From Calothrix sp. NIES-4101 (GTDB lineage Bacteria > Cyanobacteriota > Cyanobacteriia > Cyanobacteriales > Nostocaceae): a DNA stretch of 64,000 bases. The notes under the pieces were generated by a model. That model saw nothing but the letters and a program-made list of their open reading frames with translations, did no database searches and was not told the DNA's origin. The first letter of the stretch is position 1, and the number at the start of each line of letters is the position of its first letter. The translations under genes were made by a program, and so were the position numbers. Of the stretch, positions 1 to 9,332 are shown one piece after another. The stretch covers positions 248,001 to 312,000 of the forward strand of contig AP018280.1 of assembly GCA_004296455.1 (NCBI GenBank), given 5' to 3'.

Positions 1-5
1 AAAAC

Positions 6-884
6 ATGAACGAACTATTAGCAATCATCGACAAAGTTACCCTCTTCACATTTATTATTTGCACGATGTTTAGTGCAGGCTTAAGTTTAACAATAGAAAA
101 AATTTGGGAACCACTCCGCAGTCTGAGACTCGTAATCTTGTCTCTGTTGGCAAATTTTGTATTAGTCCCACTTTTTATTTATTTGTTGGTACAAATAGTA
201 CCTCTCAGCGAACCCCTCAAAAATGGTTTACTGATTATGGCACTGGCATCAGGTCCCCCTGCTTTGCCTAAACTTGCCCTGATTGTTAAGGGAAATATCG
301 CCTTTTCTGTGGGATTAATGATGATGCTGATGCTCGGCACAATTTTTTATCTGCCGATAGTTTTACCGTTAGTGGTGGAGGGTGTAGAAATTAGCTCTTG
401 GGACATCGGTAAACCCTTATTGTTGCTGATGCTTGGTCCCCTAGCGATCGCATTATCTATCAAAGCCAAATTTGCGGCGATCGCTGTTATTATTCAACCA
501 ATTTTTGTGAAATTATCAAGCGCTGGTTTGCTTTTAGGTTTAGTAGTCCGATTAATCGTTCATACGAACGACATTATTGGCTTGTTAAAAACAGGGGCAA
601 TTTTTGTTTGTGCAGTATTTATTATTTTTTCCTTTTGCGTTGGCTATCTTTTAGGTGGTCCCGGTATTGATACCCAGCGCGTACTCGCAGTGGGAACAGC
701 CCAACGCAATTTTGCCGCCGCATTATTAGTCGGTACAAATAATTTTACAGACCCCAATGTGGTAAGTATTATTATGGTGACAAGTCTATTAATGATGGTG
801 ATAGTTATAATTTTTGGCTCAAAATTTATAGAAATAGACCAATCAGAAAAAGAAGAAAGCAAACAATTAGAAGCGATAGGATAA
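6..884 (+). CDS. BASS-family (bile acid:sodium symporter-like) transporter
   Basis: A 292-residue integral membrane protein with about nine hydrophobic segments and almost no soluble domain. The length, the segment pattern and the small-residue segment around residues 80-90 (LASGPPALPKLA) fit the bile acid/sodium symporter (BASS, SBF) fold, whose members move organic anions across the inner membrane with sodium. The segment near residues 229-240 (GTAQRNFAAALL) corresponds to the conserved second discontinuous helix of the fold. The substrate cannot be told from sequence; cyanobacterial BASS proteins include bicarbonate and pyruvate carriers, but this one is shorter than and unlike SbtA. The gene starts five bases into the window, so upstream context is unseen. 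The C-terminal tail (after about 277) is charged and probably cytoplasmic. Confidence 0.7.
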   Translation: MNELLAIIDKVTLFTFIICTMFSAGLSLTIEKIWEPLRSLRLVILSLLANFVLVPLFIYLLVQIVPLSEPLKNGLLIMALASGPPALPKLALIVKGNIAFSVGLMMMLMLGTIFYLPIVLPLVVEGVEISSWDIGKPLLLLMLGPLAIALSIKAKFAAIAVIIQPIFVKLSSAGLLLGLVVRLIVHTNDIIGLLKTGAIFVCAVFIIFSFCVGYLLGGPGIDTQRVLAVGTAQRNFAAALLVGTNNFTDPNVVSIIMVTSLLMMVIVIIFGSKFIEIDQSEKEESKQLEAIG

Positions 885-1121
885 AGCAATATTTTCATTC
901 ACAAATCAGCATGAAAATCCCAATCTAAAATTATATAATAGGTGTGTAATAACTTCAGTATAATATATCAATTTTCCAAACAATATATTTAATTGTTAAA
1001 TATATTGATTTTGATTTAAATACGATAACAAATAATATGATTTGCTATAAAAAGTCCTGCTATATTAAACATTGAATAATTCTTTAACGAAACGCATAAT
1101 ACTAATAAATAACAAATCAAT

Positions 1122-1216
1122 TATAGCGGTTCCAAATCTGGTGAAGTACATTTTCCAAGCTAATAACCTTTTCCTACGAGACTTAAATATACCTCAGTAG
1201 CTTAGGAACGGCTATA
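1122..1216. mobile_element. IS630-related MITE
   Basis: This lies in the 379-base gene-free stretch 885-1263, which otherwise shows only AT-rich sequence. The left end reads TATAGCGGTTCC and the right end, read on the minus strand, TATAGCCGTTCC. Beyond that, both ends resemble the ends of the IS630 element at 21123-22151: left TATAGCG-TTC followed by TCTG-TGA-GTAC, right TTCCTA-GCTA-TGAGGTA. The outermost TA pairs (1122-1123 and 1215-1216) would be the target duplication typical of IS630/mariner elements. With no coding capacity in about 91 bases it would be a non-autonomous miniature element moved in trans. Confidence 0.65.
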
Positions 1217-1263
1217 TGAATATATAATTGACTATTCTATCTGAAGATGTTGAAGTTTAAAAA

Positions 1264-1908
1264 ATGGGCAAACATCAATTAGACTTGATAATTTTTGATT
1301 GTGATGGAGTATTGGTTGATAGCGAACCAATTATTAATCGCATTTTTGCAGAAACACTTACTGAAGCTGGCTTTCCTATCACCTATGCAGAAGTAACTCA
1401 AAAATTTATTGGCAAGTCCTTAAAAACCTGTTTAGAGATTATCGAGACATCTTACAACAAGCCATTGCCCAAAAACTTTATGGAACTTTGTAAAGAGCGA
1501 GAAATCGTTCCCTTGTATAAAGAACTAAAACCAGTTCCAGGAATTAGCGAAGTATTGAAGCAGATTACATTACCAAAATGTGTGGCATCAAATAGCAGCC
1601 ACCGTCATATTCAAATGGTATTAAACTTAACAGGTCTTCTACATCAATTTGCTGGAAAAATATATAGCTGTTACGATGTTCCACGTCCTAAACCTTTTCC
1701 TGATGTGTATCTCTATGCTGCCGAACAAATGAATACTAAACCAGAAAATTGTGTTGTTATTGAAGATTCTCCGACGGGTGTAGAAGCAGCATATGCAGCA
1801 GGAATGACTGTTTTTGGTTATTCCCAACATAGTGATGGTGCAGCTTTAGCTGCTGCTGGAGCCAAGATTGTATTTAACGATATGCGGCAACTTTGTCAAC
1901 TACTGTAA
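1264..1908 (+). CDS. HAD-superfamily phosphatase, beta-phosphoglucomutase-like (copy 1)
   Basis: A 214-residue haloacid dehalogenase-type hydrolase. Motif I is FDCDGVLVDSEP with nucleophile Asp12 and acid/base Asp14, motif II the Ser of CVASNSS near residue 108, the motif III Lys lies in RPKPFPDVYLYA near 143, and motif IV is the acidic pair in VIEDSPTGVEAAYAAGM. The helical cap after motif I places it with beta-phosphoglucomutase and small phosphosugar phosphatases; the substrate is not defined. A second, closely similar copy lies at 4420-5067, on the other side of an interrupted methyltransferase gene, so the pair arose by duplication. The ATG at 1264 aligns with the start of the second copy, but no strong ribosome binding site is visible. 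Confidence 0.85.
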   Translation: MGKHQLDLIIFDCDGVLVDSEPIINRIFAETLTEAGFPITYAEVTQKFIGKSLKTCLEIIETSYNKPLPKNFMELCKEREIVPLYKELKPVPGISEVLKQITLPKCVASNSSHRHIQMVLNLTGLLHQFAGKIYSCYDVPRPKPFPDVYLYAAEQMNTKPENCVVIEDSPTGVEAAYAAGMTVFGYSQHSDGAALAAAGAKIVFNDMRQLCQLL

Positions 1909-2152
1909 CTAAACCCGATAGTTCAATTAAAATACGCAACTGGAAGTGCTAAATTACGACCATATTGGCAAAAACTACAACCTTTACCGTCAACCCGATC
2001 CCCGGATTGCCCGAGCTATCTTTGCGGCTTTGGATAATAGCCAAAAAATAGTTAACGTTGGGGCTGGAACTAGGCTGTTGACTTTGTTGGTTTTAAGGCA
2101 CCATTGCTTCATACAATAATAGTGTCGTTAATACTTAGCACATTCAAAGCCC

Positions 2153-2404
2153 ATGCAGGAGTTTAAAAGCCCAGTTAGTAGATTAGCACGTTTGTTTCAG
2201 AAAGGTCGAGATAACTGGAAAGAAAAAGCACTATTAAAACAAAAAAAGATTAGAGCCTTAGAAATCAAGGTTAGAGATCTATTAGATTCAAGAGAAGAAT
2301 GGAAAAATCGCGCGTTGATGGCAGAGTCAAAACTAAAAGAGTTAAACATTGAAGGAGATTTAGACGAAAAAAAGAGGAAATTCAAGTCGAAGCAGAAATC
2401 ATAG
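2153..2404 (+). CDS. IS leader protein OrfA (coiled coil)
   Basis: An 83-residue, highly charged protein starting 82 bases inside the IS left end. It is predicted to be nearly all helical, with heptad-like spacing of Leu/Ile (RALEIKVRDLLDSREEW and LMAESKLKELN), which suggests dimerisation or DNA binding for the transposase. It ends 5 bases before the ATG of the downstream frame and is in a different frame (-1 relation). It probably acts mostly as the N-terminal segment of a frameshifted OrfAB fusion of about 519 residues; alone it could be a regulator. Confidence 0.6.
   Translation: MQEFKSPVSRLARLFQKGRDNWKEKALLKQKKIRALEIKVRDLLDSREEWKNRALMAESKLKELNIEGDLDEKKRKFKSKQKS
2368..2374 (+). other. Probable programmed -1 frameshift site (A AAA AAG)
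   Basis: The zero-frame codons GAA AAA AAG (2366-2374) contain the canonical bacterial slippery heptamer A AAA AAG at 2368-2374. Slipping back one base moves ribosomes from the leader frame into the transposase frame, which is open through the site (reading ...KKEEIQVEAEIIEAM and then the downstream protein). This is the classical arrangement in two-ORF insertion sequences such as IS1 and IS3-type elements. Confidence 0.7.
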
Positions 2405-2409
2405 AAGCT

Positions 2410-3711
2410 ATGGAATTAAATGTGAAGGGTCATCATTATGATGCCAAAATAATTCAGCAAGCACTCTTACTTTTAATTGAATGTGGTATCAGTTTTAGAG
2501 GAGTAGAAAAAGTATTTGAGTTGTTTAATAATTATGAAGAGCAGGCAACTCCAAGTTTCAGTTGTGTGAGAAAGTGGTTGGCTCGGATTGGAATATATGA
2601 ATTGACAAAAGAGAAAGAATATCGTGATGATTGGATATTTATTGTCGATTTGACATTAGAATTAGGGAAACAAAAAGCGTTGGTAATTTTAGGCGTTTCA
2701 CAGCAGCATATTGAAGAAAATGTGATGAAGCAGAAAAGAGGGTTGGCGCATGAAGACGTGAAAATTTTCGGATTAGAAATTATGGATTCTACGAAAGGAG
2801 AGATTATAGAATCAAAACTAGAAAAAATCAGTCAAAAAGTCGGCGTACCAGTACAAATAGTAGCGGACAATGGTAGCGACCTAGCTCGTGGAATCAAGCT
2901 ATACCAGCAAAATCACCCAGATATTATCTATACCCATGATGTGACTCATGCAATGGCTTTACTTTTAAAATACCAGCTAGATTCGGATGAGAGATATCAG
3001 TCATTTATTCAAAAATGTAATATCAGCAGACAAAAATTACAACAAACAGATTTATCATTTTTATCTCCTCCAACACAACGTTCTCAATGTCGTTTTTTTA
3101 ATGTAGAAAGGTTGACAAATTGGGGGATTAAATTACTAAATTCTTCTCCAGACACTTTAATTAAATTAATGCCAGATTCTGACCCTTCGCTGATTACTCA
3201 GAAAATAGTAGATAAATTGGGATGGTTAGTTGACTACGAATCAGACCTAATTCAATGGAACCAAATGGTGTCACTCACACGAGGTGTTGAAACTCAACTC
3301 AAACAATCAGGAATTAGTCATAAAACTCTCGATTTTTTTGAACAAAATAAAGTTATATTTGATGATAATTCTCTCCAGAAACTTCAACAAAGTATTTTGG
3401 GTTATTTGTCTGTTCAATGCCGAAAAATTAAAAACCAATCTACTTTTTTAGCTACTTCTGATGTGATTGAGTCATTGTTTGGAAAATATAAGCAATTTTC
3501 CGCGCGCTGTCCATTTAAAGAAATGGGTCAGATGCTGCTAACCATCTGTTTATCTACTATGAATCTGACGACAGCTTTGATTAAAAACGCACTTGAAACA
3601 ATTAGTTTTTCAGACGTTGAAGCATGGCTATCTGAAGTTTTTGGTCAATCCACACTATCAAAACGAAAAACGTTGTTTTCAGGGGATTGTGACGACATTA
3701 AAAGTGCATGA
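2410..3711 (+). CDS. DDE-type transposase (OrfB of the 2071-3749 IS)
   Basis: A 433-residue protein when started at the ATG, or the main part of a fusion with the upstream leader. Candidate catalytic acids are Asp in WIFIVDLTLELG (about residue 78), Asp in VQIVADNGSDLARG (about 156) and Glu in TSDVIESLFGKYK (about 357), which fits an RNaseH-fold DDE core; an HTH-like stretch lies at residues 15-70. The family was not recognised. The frame is intact to its stop 38 bases before the IS right end, so the element may still be active. Confidence 0.75.
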   Translation: MELNVKGHHYDAKIIQQALLLLIECGISFRGVEKVFELFNNYEEQATPSFSCVRKWLARIGIYELTKEKEYRDDWIFIVDLTLELGKQKALVILGVSQQHIEENVMKQKRGLAHEDVKIFGLEIMDSTKGEIIESKLEKISQKVGVPVQIVADNGSDLARGIKLYQQNHPDIIYTHDVTHAMALLLKYQLDSDERYQSFIQKCNISRQKLQQTDLSFLSPPTQRSQCRFFNVERLTNWGIKLLNSSPDTLIKLMPDSDPSLITQKIVDKLGWLVDYESDLIQWNQMVSLTRGVETQLKQSGISHKTLDFFEQNKVIFDDNSLQKLQQSILGYLSVQCRKIKNQSTFLATSDVIESLFGKYKQFSARCPFKEMGQMLLTICLSTMNLTTALIKNALETISFSDVEAWLSEVFGQSTLSKRKTLFSGDCDDIKSA

Positions 3712-4419
3712 ACTTTTACCATGTCAAAAGGCACAGAGTCAACAGCCTAGGCTGGAACTGGCTCCTACGAACCAACTGACCGTGTTGTGGTTGCCGTAGA
3801 ACCCTCGAACGAGATGATTAAACAACGCAAAGTTAACTCTGCGGAAGTGATTTGTGCGAAAGCAGAGAATTTACCCTTTGCCGATAATGCTTTCGATGTT
3901 GCATTAGCAATACTTTCGGTACATCATTGGTTTGATTGGGAAGATGGTCTGCGGGAAATGCGACGAGTTGCACGGGATAAGGTCGTTATTTTGACATGGA
4001 ATCCCACTCACGAAGGTTTTTGGTTAGTACGGGATTATTTTCCCGATATATTGGATTGCGATCGCAGTATATTTCCCACCATTCCAGCCTTCGAGAGGGT
4101 GTTAGGAAAAATCGACGTGCAAAAAGTACCTATCCCCCATGATTGTCTTGATGGTTTTTTGGGAGCCTACTGGCGCAGACCTTCAGCTTACCTCGACCCC
4201 GAAGTGCGATCGGCAATTTCCACATTTGCCCGAATTGATAATGTTGCTTCCCGTCGCGATCGCCTGCGAAGTGATATTGAAAATGGACTTTGGGCTAGGA
4301 AAAATGCCGATATTTTAGATATCGAACAGTTAGATATTGGATATCGCCTTATCATCCACCAAATTGAAAACTAAGAGTAATATTTTTCATTTTGAAAATA
4401 TGACATTTAAGACAACAAT

Positions 4420-5067
4420 ATGGGTATTAATCAGTTCGATCTTATCATCTTCGATTGCGATGGAGTATTAGTCGATAGCGAACCGATTATATATCGCATT
4501 TTTGCGGAAACATTAACCGAATTTGGGTTTATAATTACCTATGAAGAAGTCGTCCAGCAATTTGTTGGCAAATCACTAGCTGTTTGTCTGGAGATACTAC
4601 AGAAGTCTTATGGAAAATCAATTCCTGATAATTTTGTCGAACGTTGTCGAGAAAAACAAGTAATTGCATTGCAGCAAGAATTACAGCCAATCGCTGGAAT
4701 TACTGAAGTATTAAAACAATTAAGACTGCCAAAATGTGTTGCCTCAAATAGTACCCATCGCCATATTCATCTGGTTTTAAAGTTAACACAACTCCTACAA
4801 ATATTTGGGGGAAATATATATAGCGCTCACGATGTTCCACGTCCCAAACCATTTCCCGATGTGTATCTTTATGCTGCCGAGCAAATGAAGACTAAACCAG
4901 AAAATTGCGTTGTTATCGAAGATTCTGTCACGGGTGTAGAAGCAGGATACGCAGCAGGAATGACTGTTTTTGGTTATTCGCAACATAGCAATGGTCAAGT
5001 TTTAGCTGCTGCTGGAGCAAAGATTGTTTTTAATGATATGCGGCAGTTATTTCAATTACTGTCTTAA
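4420..5067 (+). CDS. HAD-superfamily phosphatase, beta-phosphoglucomutase-like (copy 2)
   Basis: A 215-residue paralogue of the protein at 1264-1908; most positions are identical, including the DCDGVLVDSEP nucleophile motif, CVASNST, RPKPFPDVYLYAAEQM and VIEDSVTGVEAGYAAGM. All HAD catalytic residues are kept, so both copies should be active phosphatases with the same or similar substrate. It is the first gene of a compact run: the stop is followed after four bases by the fosX-like ATG at 5072, then an ABM protein and an O-methyltransferase. The co-transcription suggests this copy, rather than copy 1, serves the downstream small-molecule enzymes. Confidence 0.85.
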   Translation: MGINQFDLIIFDCDGVLVDSEPIIYRIFAETLTEFGFIITYEEVVQQFVGKSLAVCLEILQKSYGKSIPDNFVERCREKQVIALQQELQPIAGITEVLKQLRLPKCVASNSTHRHIHLVLKLTQLLQIFGGNIYSAHDVPRPKPFPDVYLYAAEQMKTKPENCVVIEDSVTGVEAGYAAGMTVFGYSQHSNGQVLAAAGAKIVFNDMRQLFQLLS

Positions 5068-5071
5068 AATA

Positions 5072-5494
5072 ATGATTCAAGGAATTAGTCATATCACATT
5101 CATTGTCAAAGACTTAGAGAAGATGACGAAATTACTTGTATATATTTTTGATGCGGAGGAAATCTATTCTAGTGGTGAGCAAACTTTTTCCATCTCCAAA
5201 GAAAAATTCTTCCTAATTAATGACTTATGGATTGCTATCATGCAAGGGGATTCTTTAACAGAGAAAACTTATAATCATGTGGCTTTTCAAATAACTGAGG
5301 AAGACTATGAGCTATATGCTACAAGGGTTAAAAGTATGGATTTAGAAGTGAAAGAAGGTCGAAGTCGTGTCGAAGGAGAAGGACGTTCCTTATATTTTTA
5401 CGATTACGACAATCATTTATTTGAGTTACATACAGGAACTCTAAATCAACGGTTACAAAGTTATCTGAGTAACAAAGCGATCGCTCACAAATAA
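5072..5494 (+). CDS. fosX: FosX-type fosfomycin epoxide hydrolase (VOC fold)
   Basis: A 140-residue glyoxalase/VOC-fold protein very close in layout to FosX, the Mn(II)-dependent enzyme that adds water to the fosfomycin epoxide. The metal ligands His7 (GISHIT), His69 (TYNHVAFQ) and Glu118 (HLFELH) and the FosX-specific general base Glu44 (ISKEKFFLI), which separates FosX from the thiol-dependent FosA and FosB, are all in register. The ATG at 5072 is chosen over an upstream in-frame start at 5024 because it gives exact family numbering and follows the preceding stop by four bases. It lies in an operon with a HAD phosphatase, an ABM protein and an O-methyltransferase, so a natural epoxide or phosphonate substrate is possible. 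Confidence 0.88.
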   Translation: MIQGISHITFIVKDLEKMTKLLVYIFDAEEIYSSGEQTFSISKEKFFLINDLWIAIMQGDSLTEKTYNHVAFQITEEDYELYATRVKSMDLEVKEGRSRVEGEGRSLYFYDYDNHLFELHTGTLNQRLQSYLSNKAIAHK

Positions 5495-5518
5495 AATGTC
5501 CTAATTGGAATTTTCCTG

Positions 5519-5806
5519 ATGATACTAGAAGTAGCAATTTTAGAAATTAAGCCTGGTTTAGCGGAACAATTTGAAACTGCTTTCAAAACAGCTTCATCTA
5601 TCATTGCTTCCATGTCTGGATATATTTCTCACGAACTTCAACGCTGTATTGAAACTCCAAATCGTTACATTTTGCTGGTGCGCTGGCAAACCTTAGAAGA
5701 CCACACTGTTGGATTTAGACAATCCCCAGAGTATCAACAATGGCGATCGCTTCTTCATCACTTTTATGAACCCTTTCCAACAGTGGAACATTACCAAGTT
5801 GTTTAA
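5519..5806 (+). CDS. Antibiotic biosynthesis monooxygenase (ABM) fold protein
   Basis: A 95-residue single-domain protein with the ABM/dimeric alpha-beta barrel pattern: VAILEIKPGLAEQFETAF at the start, ISHELQRCIETPNRYILLVRWQTLEDH in the middle and the terminal PTVEHYQVV strand. Family members are cofactor-free monooxygenases of polyketide quinones, heme-degrading enzymes or small stress proteins, so the reaction is open. It sits 24 bases after fosX and 17 bases before an O-methyltransferase, so it is probably the third gene of one transcript. A second, unrelated-in-detail ABM protein is at 7185-7478. Confidence 0.8.
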   Translation: MILEVAILEIKPGLAEQFETAFKTASSIIASMSGYISHELQRCIETPNRYILLVRWQTLEDHTVGFRQSPEYQQWRSLLHHFYEPFPTVEHYQVV

Positions 5807-5823
5807 TTTACTAAATTAGAACC

Positions 5824-6495
5824 ATGACTCAAACTCAATGGACTGCGGTTGACGAATATATCAACAGTTTACTTGTACCCTCTGATTCTGCATTAGATGC
5901 GACTATTCAATCGACCATCGATGCTGAAATACCTCAAATTAATGTCGCTCCCAATCAAGGCAAATTACTTCACATCCTCGCTCAAATTCGTGGTGCTACC
6001 AGAATCTTAGAATTGGGAACATTGGCTGGTTACAGTACAATTTGGCTAGCAAGGGCACTACCAACAAATGGTACATTAATTACCCTAGAAGCTAATCCAA
6101 AACATGCTGAAGTCGCTCGCGAAAATATCGAACGGGCTGGTTTATCCCATGTAGTCGAAATTCGTGTCGGGGCAGCATTAGATACATTGCCCCAACTAGC
6201 TGCGGAAGGTCAAGCACCCTTCGATTTAGTCTTTATTGATGCTGACAAGGTAAATATTCCCGATTATTTCACTTGGGCGCTCAAGCTTACTCGTAAAGGT
6301 AGTGTCATTATTGTCGATAATGTTGTCCGTAAGGGTGCAGTGATTGATGCTGATAGCACTGATGAAAATATTCAGGGTGTGCGTAAATTTAATACATTGT
6401 TAGCAGCAGAACCACGAGTTAAAGCCACCACGATTCAAACAGTTGGTAGCAAGGGTTATGACGGATTAGCGATCGCATTGGTTGTAGCGGATTAG
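5824..6495 (+). CDS. O-methyltransferase, catechol-OMT-like family 3
   Basis: A 223-residue class I SAM-dependent O-methyltransferase of the caffeoyl-CoA/catechol OMT type (Methyltransf_3). The SAM-binding motif ILELGTLAGYSTIWLARAL lies near residues 60-78, the acidic motif LITLEANPKHAEVARENI follows, and the metal-binding acidic segment is VFIDADKVNIPDYF near 138-151 with IIVDNVVRKG after it. Such enzymes methylate vicinal hydroxyls of phenolics with Mg2+. It is the last gene of the 4420-6495 run. Neighbouring ABM and VOC enzymes suggest joint modification or detoxification of an aromatic or epoxide compound; that is inference from context only. Confidence 0.88.
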   Translation: MTQTQWTAVDEYINSLLVPSDSALDATIQSTIDAEIPQINVAPNQGKLLHILAQIRGATRILELGTLAGYSTIWLARALPTNGTLITLEANPKHAEVARENIERAGLSHVVEIRVGAALDTLPQLAAEGQAPFDLVFIDADKVNIPDYFTWALKLTRKGSVIIVDNVVRKGAVIDADSTDENIQGVRKFNTLLAAEPRVKATTIQTVGSKGYDGLAIALVVAD

Positions 6496-6561
6496 GTATT
6501 GCTTAAAAGTAGAGATTGGTCGCTCATTATATCTAGGTTGACGCTGACCAATCTTAATCTT

Positions 6562-6921
6562 TTAATGGGTTGGAATTGGTAGATTGTGCTGTCGTAGAAA
6601 AGTTAATTCATCCCAGTAGCCACGTTGAAACACAATTTTTCCTTCGATGATATGGAAGAATCCGCAACCCCTAAGCCCAAGTGGGTCTTTCCATTCCAGG
6701 ATAGCCCATTCACCATCTTCAAAAATATTTTCGACGATGCAAACCATCTTCGCATTCGCAAATTCAGAAACAAACATCTCAAAAATCGCATTTCTTCCTT
6801 CAACCGGAGGTTTGACGACTTGGTGATTAATCGCCGATTCGGCATAAAATGAGGCTAAAGCATGAGCATCAGCATTATTAAAGGCTTTTACCCATGCTTC
6901 AACAAGTTCTCTTGGTTTCAT
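6562..6921 (-). CDS. SnoaL/NTF2-like small protein
   Basis: A 119-residue single-domain protein with the NTF2-like cone fold pattern: N-terminal helix PRELVEAWVKAFNNADAHALASFYAESA, then VEGRNAIFEMFVSEFANA and the strands WAILEWKDPLGLRGCGFFHIIEGKIV. Members of the SnoaL group act as cyclases, hydrolases or ligand-binding proteins. The Asp in NADAHALA and the central WKD are typical of the family, but no specific catalytic set can be assigned. It converges with the O-methyltransferase at 5824-6495, separated by 66 bases, so it is not in that operon. A short ABM protein follows on the same strand side. Confidence 0.7.
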   Translation of the reverse strand: MKPRELVEAWVKAFNNADAHALASFYAESAINHQVVKPPVEGRNAIFEMFVSEFANAKMVCIVENIFEDGEWAILEWKDPLGLRGCGFFHIIEGKIVFQRGYWDELTFLRQHNLPIPTH

Positions 6922-6970
6922 AGAGGTAATTTTTGCGTTATGTATGGCTATTTTGAATATGCGATCGCTC

Positions 6971-7077
6971 TAATACCAATTCGCCAAAATTGGGTAACAC
7001 ATAACAGGTATAGGTAGACTTGATAAATCACATCTCTTATAATCGAGCTGCTGTTGTCTTTTTTTGAATTGGTATAA
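6971..7077. repeat. MITE-like inverted repeat element
   Basis: The 263-base gap 6922-7184 contains terminal inverted repeats ATACCAATTC (from 6973) and GAATTGGTAT (to 7075) about 85 bases apart, flanked by TA-rich bases. The interior has no coding capacity. The layout matches a small non-autonomous transposable element, different from the IS630-type MITE at 1122-1216. Whether other copies exist in the genome cannot be seen here. Confidence 0.45.
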
Positions 7078-7184
7078 GTTATATTTTCTCATGCTCTGCG
7101 GTTAGCTATATTTAATTTCTAAGTTTGGGAAATTATTTCATCTCTAAAAATTGACACCAATAGGTTAAACTCATCCGCTAGAAA

Positions 7185-7478
7185 CTAATCGAAGTTTTCA
7201 TAGTGGTGAACCCAACATTCGGAAACATATTTTTCCATACCTTGGGGAATTACCGCTCTATTCCAGTTCTTACCAGCAAAGGCAACAACATCAGCTTCAC
7301 TATCCCACACAGATATCATCACGTACTCTTCTGGTTCCCAGCTAGTTGGCTTCCCGACAACTACTGATATGAGGCCAGGTTGTGCTTTTACGTAAGGAAC
7401 TGATACAGACAGAAAATTTTTTTCAAACTCGTGATGAAGGCTCTTTGGGACGCTGACTCGGAAGATTCTTGTAATCAT
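7185..7478 (-). CDS. ABM-fold (antibiotic biosynthesis monooxygenase-like) protein
   Basis: A 97-residue protein in the ABM superfamily, read from MITRIFRVSVPKSLHHEFEK. The upstream in-frame extension to 7535 is dropped because it has no family similarity and would overlap the region just after groEL. Strands VPYVKAQPGLISVVVGKP and EEYVMISVWDSEADVVAF and the terminal WVHHYENFD match the dimeric alpha-beta barrel. The His pair near the C-terminus could bind a ligand but this is not diagnostic. It lies 78 bases beyond the groEL stop on the same strand; it may be read through from groESL or have its own promoter. Confidence 0.65.
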   Translation of the reverse strand: MITRIFRVSVPKSLHHEFEKNFLSVSVPYVKAQPGLISVVVGKPTSWEPEEYVMISVWDSEADVVAFAGKNWNRAVIPQGMEKYVSECWVHHYENFD

Positions 7479-7556
7479 AATGCTTTCAATACAAAAAGGA
7501 GCGCAATGTCTTGCGCTCCCAATGTAACCAGCCAAATTCGCTAAATCAAGCGACGA

Positions 7557-9266
<1,710 letters not shown>

Positions 9267-9332
9267 TTATCCCAAACTCTAAATTTGAGAATTCTAAGTT
9301 TGAGAATTTAGACAAACATCTCAAATCAGCAA

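Larger units (their letters stand above)
2071..3749 (+). mobile_element. Two-ORF insertion sequence, 1679 bp, family not assigned
   Basis: The ends are inverted repeats: left TAGGCTGTTGACTTTGT and right, read inward on the minus strand, TAGGCTGTTGACTCTGT. Exact 9-base direct repeats GGCTGGAAC flank it (2062-2070 and 3750-3758), so both edges and the insertion point are fixed to the base. It holds an 83-codon leader frame and a 433-codon DDE transposase frame joined by a probable -1 frameshift. The family is not recognised with confidence; the 9-base duplication and two-frame design should allow classification by comparison with a reference IS collection. The clean duplication and intact frames suggest a recent insertion. 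Confidence 0.9.
1946..4374 (+). pseudogene. Class I SAM-dependent methyltransferase interrupted by an IS
   Basis: The 5' part (1946-2070, GTG start right after an in-frame stop at 1928) encodes LNYDHIGKNYNLYRQPDP and then IVNVGAGT; the 3' part (3759-4374) continues GSYEPTDRVVVAVEPSNEM and the rest of the enzyme. Removing 2071-3749 plus one 9-base target copy (GGCTGGAAC) joins the halves in frame and restores motif I as VGAGTGSYEP, giving a protein of about 246 residues of the Methyltransf_11 type (LPFADNAFDVALAILSVHHW is the motif near the SAM pocket). A GTG at 3787 could allow translation of the C-terminal part alone, but that product lacks the SAM-binding loop. The neighbours on both sides are paralogous HAD phosphatases. 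The substrate is unknown. Confidence 0.85.
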
